A stretch of DNA of 16,971 nt. Origin: Lachnospiraceae bacterium (GTDB taxonomy: Bacteria; Bacillota; Clostridia; Lachnospirales; Lachnospiraceae). The position numbers were made by a program, and so were the translations under genes. The DNA lies in contig JAGDCK010000160.1 in NCBI GenBank assembly GCA_017958585.1, forward strand, positions 1 through 16,971, in the 5' to 3' direction. This document shows positions 1 through 6,341 of this stretch, one piece after another (position 1 is the first letter of the stretch; the number at the start of each line of letters is the position of its first letter). Under the pieces are notes generated by a model that was not told the DNA's origin, did not search any database, and saw only the letters and a list, made by a program, of their open reading frames with translations.

Positions 1-1
1 G

Positions 2-367
2 ATCGGAACCCTCTTTGACGGACACAGAGAAAAAGATCTGTCAGCCAAGAAGCACTGGATCCTGTACAGGAGCATCATAAAGGGTCAGATCGTGGTGGAC
101 GACGGAGCGTTTAATGCCATAAAGGAAAAACACACAAGCCTTCTGCCAAAGGGAATTGTGGATGTGAAGGGAGATTTCATGATCTCTTCTGTTGTGGACA
201 TAGTAAACAGTGAGGGAGAAATCTGCGGAAAGGGAATGGTAAATTATTCCTCCGACGAGATTAAACTCATAAAAGGTCTTCCCACAGGAAAGATCAAAGA
301 CGTACTTCATTACAAGGATTATGATGAGGTTATCCATGCGGATAATCTTGTGGTGATAAAAGAATAA
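2..367 (+). CDS. proB: Glutamate 5-kinase, C-terminal part (PUA domain), partial at window start
   Basis: Glutamate 5-kinase phosphorylates glutamate to gamma-glutamyl phosphate, the first step of proline synthesis in the cytoplasm. Only the last 121 codons are present; the reading frame is open from base 2, so the kinase domain lies upstream of the window. The visible part begins IGTLF and continues with the ProB-type linker (AKKHWI) and the C-terminal PUA domain, with recognisable ProB features: VDDGA, SLLPKGIVDVKGDF, GMVNYSSDEI and the ending YDEVIHADNLV. These match the usual order in long-form bacterial ProB. The gene ends just before a strong hairpin terminator, so proA is not directly downstream; it may lie upstream or elsewhere. 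Identification rests on the PUA-domain pattern and is fairly secure. Confidence 0.88.
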   Translation: MGTLFDGHREKDLSAKKHWILYRSIIKGQIVVDDGAFNAIKEKHTSLLPKGIVDVKGDFMISSVVDIVNSEGEICGKGMVNYSSDEIKLIKGLPTGKIKDVLHYKDYDEVIHADNLVVIKE

Positions 368-371
368 AATT

Positions 372-418
372 AAAACCCCGAACCGCTTTAGGAAAGTTCG
401 GGGTTTTAATTTTTATAA
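372..418. terminator. Bidirectional intrinsic terminator between proB and the small minus-strand gene
   Basis: Perfect 12-bp arms (372-383 and 396-407, core CCCCGAAC / GTTCGGGG flanked by A4 and T4) with a 12-nt loop. A T-rich tract follows on the plus strand (404-418). On the minus strand the stem is also followed by TTTTAATTTTA, so the element can end proB from the left and the small gene from the right. Confidence 0.88.
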
Positions 419-442
419 TTTATAAGAGAATATTGAAGGAAA

Positions 443-607
443 TTAGGCTGTTTTAAATACTCTTCCGAAAAATTTTCTGAGGGCAGATACTTTTTTGACG
501 GGAACTCTGTCCAGGAAGTCCTGACAATATTCATATCTTTCGAGTTTGACCCAATCCGGTGTGGTGGGCTGATAATCGTGGATATCCAACAAAACCGCTG
601 TTAACAT
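443..607 (-). CDS. Small 54-residue protein of unknown function
   Basis: A short reading frame encoding 54 residues. The start is an ATG (plus-strand 605-607) with a perfect AAAGGAGG Shine-Dalgarno (616-623 region) 8 nt upstream; a second in-frame ATG at 611-613 is too close (2 nt) to that site. The protein begins MLTAVLLDIHDYQPTTPDW and ends in a basic, amphipathic-looking stretch (KKVSALRKFFGRVFKTA). It contains one Cys and no obvious transmembrane segment, signal peptide or metal-binding pattern. I do not recognise a family. It lies alone between the proB terminator, which serves it in reverse, and a divergent PucR-type gene, with a plausible own promoter at 647-674. The quality of the ribosome binding site is the main argument that it is real. 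Confidence 0.7.
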   Translation of the reverse strand: MLTAVLLDIHDYQPTTPDWVKLERYEYCQDFLDRVPVKKVSALRKFFGRVFKTA

Positions 608-646
608 GATCATTACCTCCTTTAAAGAATTTCCTTATCTGACTAT

Positions 647-674
647 AGAATATCACATATTTTGGGCTAAACAA
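647..674 (-). promoter_or_regulatory. Candidate promoter for the 54-residue protein gene
   Basis: On the minus strand TTGTTT (669-674) lies 16 bp from TATTCT (647-652), about 25 nt before the Shine-Dalgarno. Both boxes are imperfect (4/6 or 5/6), so this is a reasonable but unproven call. Confidence 0.4.
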
Positions 675-704
675 TGGGAGTATATCTTAAAATTAGGATA
701 ATAA

Positions 705-721
705 TTGTGATGTGGTCACAA
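705..721. promoter_or_regulatory. Perfect palindrome TTGTGA-N5-TCACAA over the -35 box (candidate operator)
   Basis: TTGTGA (705-710) and TCACAA (716-721) are exact inverted repeats separated by 5 nt. The half-sites resemble those of CRP/FNR-family proteins (TGTGA) and of Rex (TTGTGA), but the spacing is one short of the usual even-length sites for both. Placement on the -35 box fits repression of the PucR-type gene, possibly by itself. The binding protein is not known. Confidence 0.55.
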
Positions 722-733
722 ATTTGATATAAT
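705..733 (+). promoter_or_regulatory. Sigma-A-type promoter of the PucR-type regulator
   Basis: TTGTGA (705-710), 17-bp spacer, perfect TATAAT (728-733). Transcription would start near 740, which excludes the upstream GTG at 739 as the start of the regulator and supports the ATG at 781. The -35 box is one arm of the palindrome at 705-721. Confidence 0.7.
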
Positions 734-780
734 CTAGGGTGAAAATAAGTGTTTTTTATTGTCTTAAGGAGGTCGTGACT

Positions 781-1947
781 ATGGGCTTTACCGTGGAGGA
801 TATGCTTATCATCTCTCAGGAAAAATATGATATGGAACTGGTGGCCGGCAGGAACGGATGGGCAAACTCAATCAGCTGGCTTCTCATGGTGGAGGATACC
901 ACCATCACAAAAAGTTTCCTGGGAAAAGAACTGGCTGTTACAACAGGCCTTGGATTTAATAGCACGGAGAAACTCTTAGAACTTGTGCGGATACTTGATA
1001 AACACCACGGAGCAGGACTTATCGTAAATACCGGTGAATATATAAAGTCCATACCACAGGAAGTCATTGACTGCGCAAATGAGTGCGACCTGCCGCTTTT
1101 GACCGTGCCCTGGGAGATCAGTATGGCAGAGATGATAAAGGATCTGACGGTGCGGATCTTTTTGCAGACCCAGACCGACGAACAGCTATCATCCGCCTTT
1201 GCAAAAGCTTTCGAGAGGCCTCTGAGCAGCGATGAATACAGGGCAGAGCTCTCGGCCGCATTTGACGTGGACGGCAGGTTTCAGGTGGCAATATTCACAT
1301 CCGGGGATCTGGACAGCATGGACAGCGTTGACAGGCGAAGGATCGGTTACAGGCTTCAGATATATCTGGAAAATATTTCCCACAATGCTCATTTCTTTTA
1401 TTATGACGGGGCGTTTTTGCTGATATTTAATGCGGTTGACGACGAGCCCAGGGATGAGATCATAGAAGGTTTTCTGACAAGGGTAAAGCACCGTATGCCT
1501 GACAGGGAGGTGTATGTGGGCCTTGGAAGCCCTGTGATAGATGTGGAAAATGTCCATATTTCCTACAAAAGAGCCTGCTTTGCGGCAAAACAGGCAGCGC
1601 TTATGAATGTCCCTCTTGTAAGCTTTGACGACCTTGGCTTAAAGAGGCTTGTTTATCTGGCTGATGACAAGCTCCTTCTTGATGAGATGGGAAAGGGAGT
1701 TTTAGATCCTGTTATCGAATATGACAAAAAGCATGACTCGGGACTTTTGGAGACCCTTGCTCTTTACTTAAAATATAACGGCAGTGTGGGAAAAGTCTCC
1801 GAGGAAATGTATATACATAAAAACACGATCCTCTACAGAATGGGTAAGATCAGAGAACTTCTTGACTGCAATCTGGATGACGGAGAAAAGAGACTTGAGA
1901 TCTATCTGGCCATCCAGATCTACAGGGAGACCGGAACAGGTCACTAG
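781..1947 (+). CDS. PucR/CdaR-family transcriptional regulator
   Basis: A 388-residue cytoplasmic DNA-binding regulator. Residues about 3-120 match the N-terminal PucR sensor domain (FTVEDML, the segment around NSISWLLMVEDT, GLIVNTGEYIKSIPQ, PLLTVPWEI). A GGDEF-like middle region without catalytic motif follows (about 160-300). The C-terminus (about 322-388) is the family's HTH_30 domain, with YLKYNGSVGKVSEEM and IHKNTILYRMGKI. The start at 781 has AAGGAGG 8 nt upstream; an upstream in-frame GTG at 739 falls on the predicted transcription start and has no ribosome binding site. Members regulate purine catabolism, sugar-acid use and similar pathways, but no such pathway genes are next to it, so the target is unknown. 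Its stop codon overlaps the stop of the convergent MocR-type gene by 4 nt. Confidence 0.88.
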   Translation: MGFTVEDMLIISQEKYDMELVAGRNGWANSISWLLMVEDTTITKSFLGKELAVTTGLGFNSTEKLLELVRILDKHHGAGLIVNTGEYIKSIPQEVIDCANECDLPLLTVPWEISMAEMIKDLTVRIFLQTQTDEQLSSAFAKAFERPLSSDEYRAELSAAFDVDGRFQVAIFTSGDLDSMDSVDRRRIGYRLQIYLENISHNAHFFYYDGAFLLIFNAVDDEPRDEIIEGFLTRVKHRMPDREVYVGLGSPVIDVENVHISYKRACFAAKQAALMNVPLVSFDDLGLKRLVYLADDKLLLDEMGKGVLDPVIEYDKKHDSGLLETLALYLKYNGSVGKVSEEMYIHKNTILYRMGKIRELLDCNLDDGEKRLEIYLAIQIYRETGTGH

Positions 1948-3038
1948 TTTTTAAGTTCCTTTCGCTTCTGTCTTCGCACGTGATTTATATGCCTCTCATA
2001 ATCCCCGTTTTGGATCAGGGTGGAGAGAAGATATTGCTCAAACAAGGGCACGGTGCAGGAGTAGAATCCGAGTTTATCAGTAAAGTCATCCACCATCGAA
2101 GCGGGGAGGAGCATATATCCCACACGCATGGAGGGAGCGATGGTCCTTGAGAAGGTGTTTATATAGATCACTTTTTCAGAGTCTGAGAGGGAAAACAGGG
2201 GGCTTTCCGGTTTTTTTGATACGGTAAGCTCCGAATCGTAATTGTCCTCTATGATGATACCGTTATTTTCTCTTGCCCATTTAAGGTACTCACGCTTTTT
2301 GGAGATATCCGCTGTGGCGCCTGACGGGTAACTGTTAAAGGGAGTCACATGGAGGATCTTTTCCTTTGAGGAATTAAGAGCGCTGCTTTGGATACCGTTT
2401 TGACTTAAAGGGAGCTTGTGGCATTTTACACCCATGGATGAGTACACTTTTTCTATCTTTTCATAGGATGGGTCCTCGATTGCAATATCTTTAAACTTAA
2501 GAAACTGCGCAATCTGTCCGTAGAGGTATTCGGCACCGGAACCGATTATGATCTGGGAGGGGGTAACCTTTATGCCCCTGCTTCGCTCGAGGTAAGAACT
2601 GATGGCATTTCTAAGTTCCAGACAACCGAAGTTAGGGGATTTTACAAGCAACCTGTCGCCGTAGTCTAAAAGGACCTTTCTCATGGCTTTTGCAAGGACT
2701 GAAAATGGAAAGTCCGAACCGGAAGAAGCGTGAGATGGTTTTTCGGTGGAAACTGCCTTTGCCGTAACAGGTAAAACCTTACTCGATAAAAAGTCCGATT
2801 CCTTGTATATGACGAATATTCCGCTTCTTTCCCTGCTTTCCGTATATCCTTCGTCACATAAAAGGTCAAAGGCGTGGAGCACGGTGATCACGCTAAGCCC
2901 CATGTCAGCCGCAACGGTTCTCTTTGAGGGGAGTTTGCTTCCGTAGGGGTATGCCCCTGAGGTTATCTTTTCCACAAAATAGTTGTAGAGCTGAAGGTAT
3001 GCGGGTGTGTGAAGTGATTTGTCGATCATCTCTTTCAT
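1944..3038 (-). CDS. MocR/GabR-type regulator, C-terminally short and lacking the PLP lysine
   Basis: A 364-residue protein with an N-terminal GntR-type winged helix (about 10-80; AYLQLYNYFVEKI, KLPSKRTVAADMGLS, GYTESRERSGIFV) joined to a fold-type I aminotransferase-like domain (about 108-364). Normal MocR proteins use bound PLP as effector sensor and are about 450-500 residues long. Here DNYD at 265-268 keeps the Asp and Tyr equivalent to GabR D279 and Y281. The position 31 residues after the Tyr (GabR K312, the Schiff-base lysine) is Arg298 in NTFSRTIAPSMRVGY (codon AGG). The protein stops just after the ERHINHVRR helix, so about 90-110 residues, including the counterpart of GabR R430, are absent. 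The start ATG has AAGGAG about 15 nt upstream, rather far. It is divergent from the phenylacetate-CoA ligase gene, which it may regulate. It could be a PLP-independent regulator or a decaying gene. Confidence 0.85.
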   Translation of the reverse strand: MKEMIDKSLHTPAYLQLYNYFVEKITSGAYPYGSKLPSKRTVAADMGLSVITVLHAFDLLCDEGYTESRERSGIFVIYKESDFLSSKVLPVTAKAVSTEKPSHASSGSDFPFSVLAKAMRKVLLDYGDRLLVKSPNFGCLELRNAISSYLERSRGIKVTPSQIIIGSGAEYLYGQIAQFLKFKDIAIEDPSYEKIEKVYSSMGVKCHKLPLSQNGIQSSALNSSKEKILHVTPFNSYPSGATADISKKREYLKWARENNGIIIEDNYDSELTVSKKPESPLFSLSDSEKVIYINTFSRTIAPSMRVGYMLLPASMVDDFTDKLGFYSCTVPLFEQYLLSTLIQNGDYERHINHVRRQKRKELKN

Positions 3039-3088
3039 CTGGTTATATCAAAACTCCTTGTGATTTACATTTTTATATTACCAACCAC

Positions 3089-3117
3089 AGTATATTGCTT
3101 TTGCCGGGATTTGAAAA
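3089..3117 (-). promoter_or_regulatory. Candidate promoter of the MocR-type gene
   Basis: On the minus strand TTTTCA (3112-3117), 17-bp spacer, TATACT (3089-3094). The -10 box is good and the -35 box weak. Confidence 0.4.
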
Positions 3118-3160
3118 GAGAAAGCTAAAAATTTTTCGCGTTAATTCGGTAAATTATCAT

Positions 3161-3189
3161 TTGCTTATGCCATCCAAATAATTTATAAT
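3161..3189 (+). promoter_or_regulatory. Promoter of the phenylacetate-CoA ligase operon
   Basis: TTGCTT (3161-3166), exactly 17 bp, perfect TATAAT (3184-3189), about 50 nt before the start codon of the ligase gene. No terminator is visible between here and 6215, so the four following genes probably share it. Confidence 0.65.
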
Positions 3190-3239
3190 TAAAAGTGATT
3201 TTGAATATAAGTAATTATTTATAAGGAGTATCAGAGGGA

Positions 3240-4541
3240 ATGGAAAAATATTATCAGGAAGAGATCGAATGCGCATCTTTGGAAAAGATCCGCGAGATCC
3301 AGTCAGAGAAGCTTGTAAAACAGGTTAAACATGTATGGGATAATGTTCCTTATTATCGAAAGAAGATGGAGGAAAAGGGTGTTAAGCCTGAGGATATAAA
3401 GTCTGTTGACGATCTTCATAAACTTCCGTTCCTGTCTAAAGCAGATTTAAGAGATGCTTACCCATACGGACTTTTGGGAATGCCTTTAAAGGATTGCGTG
3501 AGGATCCATTCCACTTCCGGTACCACCGGAAAGAGAGTGGTTGCTTATTATACACAGCACGATATAGATCTGTGGGAGGACTGCTGCGCAAGAGCCCTCA
3601 CAGCGGCAGGTGCCACCAATGAGGATGTGGTACAGGTTGCATACGGATACGGACTTTTTACGGGAGGTGCAGGTCTTCACGGAGGATCCCACAAGGTGGG
3701 ATCTCTTACAGTTCCCATAAGCTCCGGTAATACGGATCGTCAGATAATGTTTGCCATGGATCTGCAGGCCACGGTGCTTTGCTGTACACCCAGCTATGCC
3801 GCATATCTTGGGGAGAGGATGAAGGAACTCGGATACGGTCCCGACGACATCCCCTTAAAGGCCGGAATATTCGGTGCGGAAGCATGGAGCGAAGAGATGA
3901 GAAAAGATATCGAGAAGACCCTCGGTATCAAGGCTTTTGATATATACGGACTCACAGAGCTTTCGGGCCCCGGAGTTGCATTTGAGTGTTCCGCACAGAG
4001 CGGAATGCATATAAATGAGGATCACTTTATCGCAGAGATAATCGATCCCGACACTGAGGAAGTTCTTCCCGAAGGATCCGTCGGAGAACTGGTTTTTACC
4101 GCCGTTGACAAGGAAGCATTCCCAATGCTTCGATACAGGACAAAGGATATCTGTAAACTCACCAGAGAGAAATGCTCTTGCGGAAGGACCCATATCAAGA
4201 TGGCTAAACCCATGGGAAGAAGCGATGACATGCTCATCATCCGTGGCGTAAACGTATTCCCCAGCCAGATCGAGACAGTGCTTATGAACAACGGATATGC
4301 CGCAAATTATCAGATCATAGTAGACCGTGTAAACAATACCGATACTTTCGATGTACAGGTAGAGATGACTCCCGAGATGTTTACGGATAACATCGGTGAG
4401 ATCGAGGCAATGCAGAGAAAACTCTCTGATGATCTGAAGGCAATGCTTGGAATCAAGGCAAAGGTTTCACTTCTTGCACCCAAGTCCATCGCCAGAAGCG
4501 AAGGCAAAGCGGTAAGAGTTGTGGACAAGAGAAAAATCTGA
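3240..4541 (+). CDS. paaK: Phenylacetate-CoA ligase (aryl-CoA ligase)
   Basis: A 433-residue cytoplasmic ATP-dependent ligase of the AMP-forming superfamily, converting phenylacetate or a similar aryl acid to its CoA thioester via an aryl-adenylate. Visible motifs: NVPYYRKK near the N-terminus; phosphate loop STSGTTGK at 91-98; DIYGLTE at 234-240; RYRTKD at 298-303; the PaaK-type CSCGRTH segment at 312-318; GRSDDMLIIRGVNVFPSQIE at 326-345; and the C-terminal adenylation lysine in SEGKAVRV (K423). Length and motif order are those of anaerobe PaaK. The start has AAGGAG 11 nt upstream. It is followed 42 nt later by a tandem-ACT gene, a pairing common in anaerobes. The indolepyruvate oxidoreductase genes (iorAB) that often accompany them are not in the window. 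The exact aryl substrate (phenylacetate, hydroxyphenylacetate, indoleacetate) cannot be told from sequence. Confidence 0.92.
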   Translation: MEKYYQEEIECASLEKIREIQSEKLVKQVKHVWDNVPYYRKKMEEKGVKPEDIKSVDDLHKLPFLSKADLRDAYPYGLLGMPLKDCVRIHSTSGTTGKRVVAYYTQHDIDLWEDCCARALTAAGATNEDVVQVAYGYGLFTGGAGLHGGSHKVGSLTVPISSGNTDRQIMFAMDLQATVLCCTPSYAAYLGERMKELGYGPDDIPLKAGIFGAEAWSEEMRKDIEKTLGIKAFDIYGLTELSGPGVAFECSAQSGMHINEDHFIAEIIDPDTEEVLPEGSVGELVFTAVDKEAFPMLRYRTKDICKLTREKCSCGRTHIKMAKPMGRSDDMLIIRGVNVFPSQIETVLMNNGYAANYQIIVDRVNNTDTFDVQVEMTPEMFTDNIGEIEAMQRKLSDDLKAMLGIKAKVSLLAPKSIARSEGKAVRVVDKRKI

Positions 4542-4583
4542 TCGTAGACAGATCTGATCTTAACAGAAAGAGAGGGATATTAT

Positions 4584-5018
4584 ATGTCAGTAAAACAGAT
4601 TTCGGTTTTTTTGGAAAATAAGCCCGGAACTTTAAAGAAGATGACGGGAGTGCTTGCAGAGCATGAGATCGATATGAGAGCCATCTCCATGGTGGAGACA
4701 AAGGATTTTGGTATTGCGAGGATCGTGGTGGATGACCCGATATCAGCCATGAATGTGTTAAAGGAAGCGGATTTTGTGTCAAAGCTTAATTCAGTCCTGG
4801 TGGTGGAGATTCCGGATGAACCCGGTGGTCTTGATAAGCTTATAAGCATTTTTGCATCAGCCGAGGTAAATATTGAATATATGTATGCGGTTTCCGGGCA
4901 TAAATCCACAAAGAGTGCCTGCATGATATTCAGAGTTGCCGATACTCAGGCCGCAGAGACAAAACTTGTATCAAAGGGACTTAAGATCCTTACTCAGGAC
5001 GACGTGATGAACATCTAG
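4584..5018 (+). CDS. Tandem ACT-domain protein
   Basis: A 144-residue protein made of two ACT domains and nothing else. The first spans about 4-68 (SVFLENKPGTLKKMTGVL, then IDMRAISM) and the second about 72-140 (VVEIPDEPGGLDKLISIF, then VNIEYMYAV). ACT domains bind amino acids and act as allosteric sensors. Stand-alone tandem-ACT proteins of this kind typically sit beside aryl-CoA ligase genes in anaerobes, which suggests sensing of an aromatic amino acid and control of the partner enzyme; that role is inferred. A purine-rich AGAGAGGGA lies upstream of the ATG. It lies 42 nt downstream of the ligase gene and 30 nt upstream of the flavodoxin gene, all in one direction. Confidence 0.85.
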   Translation: MSVKQISVFLENKPGTLKKMTGVLAEHEIDMRAISMVETKDFGIARIVVDDPISAMNVLKEADFVSKLNSVLVVEIPDEPGGLDKLISIFASAEVNIEYMYAVSGHKSTKSACMIFRVADTQAAETKLVSKGLKILTQDDVMNI

Positions 5019-5048
5019 AGATCAGATCAGCCAGGAGGTAACAGTTAA

Positions 5049-5570
5049 ATGTCAAAAATTCTAATTGCGTATTTTACTTTGCCCGGCGAGACTTATTCGG
5101 GTGGTACCATTATAAAGGTTGAAAAGGGTTATACAGAGACAGCTGCAGAGTATATAAGTGAAGCAACGGGAGGAGATCTCTACAGGATTAAGCAAAAGAG
5201 GACTTACTCCACGGATCACTATGAGATGATAGAAGAGGCAAAGGCGGAGATGGAAAGCGGGGAACTGCCGGATATAGAGGATATCCCCGATAATCTTGCG
5301 GATTATGACACGGTTGTGCTGGCTTTTCCCAACTGGTGGAATTCGCTTCCCATGCCTGTTGTGACATTTTTGGACAGGGCTGATCTTTCCGGAAAAAAGA
5401 TTGTTGCCTTTAACACCAGTGGCGGCGGAGGATTTGGAAACAGCATGAATGTCATCAGACAATATGCTCCGAACTCAGAGATCGTTCAGGGACTTACTTT
5501 GCAGGGGGCATTTATTGAGAATGCAAAAAATGTTATACAGTACTGGGCAAAGGATGAGATCCTTTCTTAG
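5049..5570 (+). CDS. Flavodoxin-family protein (Flavodoxin_4 type)
   Basis: A 173-residue FMN-binding electron carrier or quinone-reductase-like protein, cytoplasmic. It starts ILIAYFTLPGET with an extended FMN phosphate loop continuing to KGYTETAAEYI, then YRIKQKRTYS, the aromatic flavin-contact loop AFPNWWNSLPMPVVTFLD (about 92-109), and NTSGGGGFGNS (about 122-132), all typical of this family. AGGAGG lies 8-13 nt before the ATG. It is third in the ligase/ACT run. A redox partner for the ligase pathway is possible but not shown by the sequence. Confidence 0.88.
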   Translation: MSKILIAYFTLPGETYSGGTIIKVEKGYTETAAEYISEATGGDLYRIKQKRTYSTDHYEMIEEAKAEMESGELPDIEDIPDNLADYDTVVLAFPNWWNSLPMPVVTFLDRADLSGKKIVAFNTSGGGGFGNSMNVIRQYAPNSEIVQGLTLQGAFIENAKNVIQYWAKDEILS

Positions 5571-5585
5571 AAAAGCGGGTTTGAT

Positions 5586-6215
5586 ATGTATTTTTTGACA
5601 TTTTTAATCGGTTTATTGTTTGCGGTGGCATGGTTTTTGTGCCATCTGAGATTGAGGACTTTTTTAGAGGAGAAGAATTTAAAGATACTTACGACGCTTG
5701 CACCGGTTATCAGTTCATTTATTCCGATCCTGATAGTGATGCATTATCTCTTTGCGCTGGATGCGAGGATGTTGAGACCCATAGGATGGTCGGAATGGGT
5801 GACTACGTTTTCTACTCTTTGTATCACGGTCTTTATAAAGTGGGAGACCAAGGATTACATCCACTATTTCAAAAAAAGCGGACTGACCGATCTGGTGCTG
5901 GAATATTCTCTTATGGAGCTTCCGGAGAGAATGATGCTCCAGTCCTTCGTAATGCTGGTGCTCTACACCTACGGCGGGGACCCTTACTGGGGGATCTACA
6001 TAAATGCAGCCATACTTGCCATCATCAGGATAACGGATGATATCCTCAGAAAGAGAAAGAGCATGTACAAGATTTTGACCAATATGATATGCGGTCTGAT
6101 CTTTTCCATAGGGATCGGATATGTTTATTTTTGTACGGGCGCGATCCTTTATTGTGTGTGCGCAAGAGGAGCATTTATCTATGTACTTGCCAAAATGGAT
6201 GAATGGAAGGAATGA
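5586..6215 (+). CDS. Six-TM membrane protein resembling a CPBP (CAAX/Abi) family member with replaced catalytic residues
   Basis: A 209-residue integral membrane protein with about six hydrophobic segments (roughly 2-19, 33-58, 70-86, 116-130, 136-148, 162-203). The second half follows the CPBP intramembrane protease layout. MELPER (110-115) sits where EExxxR is expected and keeps only one Glu and the Arg. INAAILAIIRI (139-149) matches the second motif but has Arg148 instead of His. GYVYFCTGAILYCVCARGAF (178-197) matches the last motif but has Arg194 instead of His. If the alignment is right, this is a non-proteolytic relative. The family call rests on pattern only and is uncertain; otherwise it is an unassigned membrane protein. 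It begins 15 nt after the flavodoxin gene and has a weak ribosome binding site, so it is probably cotranscribed with that gene. Confidence 0.75.
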   Translation: MYFLTFLIGLLFAVAWFLCHLRLRTFLEEKNLKILTTLAPVISSFIPILIVMHYLFALDARMLRPIGWSEWVTTFSTLCITVFIKWETKDYIHYFKKSGLTDLVLEYSLMELPERMMLQSFVMLVLYTYGGDPYWGIYINAAILAIIRITDDILRKRKSMYKILTNMICGLIFSIGIGYVYFCTGAILYCVCARGAFIYVLAKMDEWKE

Positions 6216-6222
6216 CATTTTT

Positions 6223-6253
6223 TTGTACCATCGCAGTGCTTTTGTGTTATAAT
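6223..6253 (+). promoter_or_regulatory. Extended -10 promoter of the EAL protein gene
   Basis: Perfect TATAAT (6248-6253) preceded by TGT, giving an extended -10 element. The best -35 match, TTGTAC (6223-6228), is 19 bp away and thus weak. It lies about 90 nt before the start codon. Confidence 0.6.
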
Positions 6254-6341
6254 GTATTAAAGAATTTTGTGAGAATTAAATAGTTTTTGTAGTTCATGCT
6301 TTGTATTAACTGAAACCGGCTGACAGCAAGGGGGATCGCTT

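Noticed and set aside
739..780. Upstream GTG start adding 14 residues to the PucR-type regulator
   Set aside because: It coincides with the predicted transcription start and has no ribosome binding site; the ATG at 781 has AAGGAGG at 8 nt.
2924..3181. 85-codon plus-strand frame over the start of the MocR-type gene
   Set aside because: It lies mostly antisense to a well-supported coding region and lacks a ribosome binding site.
5630..6040. 136-codon open frame overlapping the CPBP-like gene in another frame
   Set aside because: No ribosome binding site and no family pattern; the 209-codon frame shows clear membrane segments and operon spacing.
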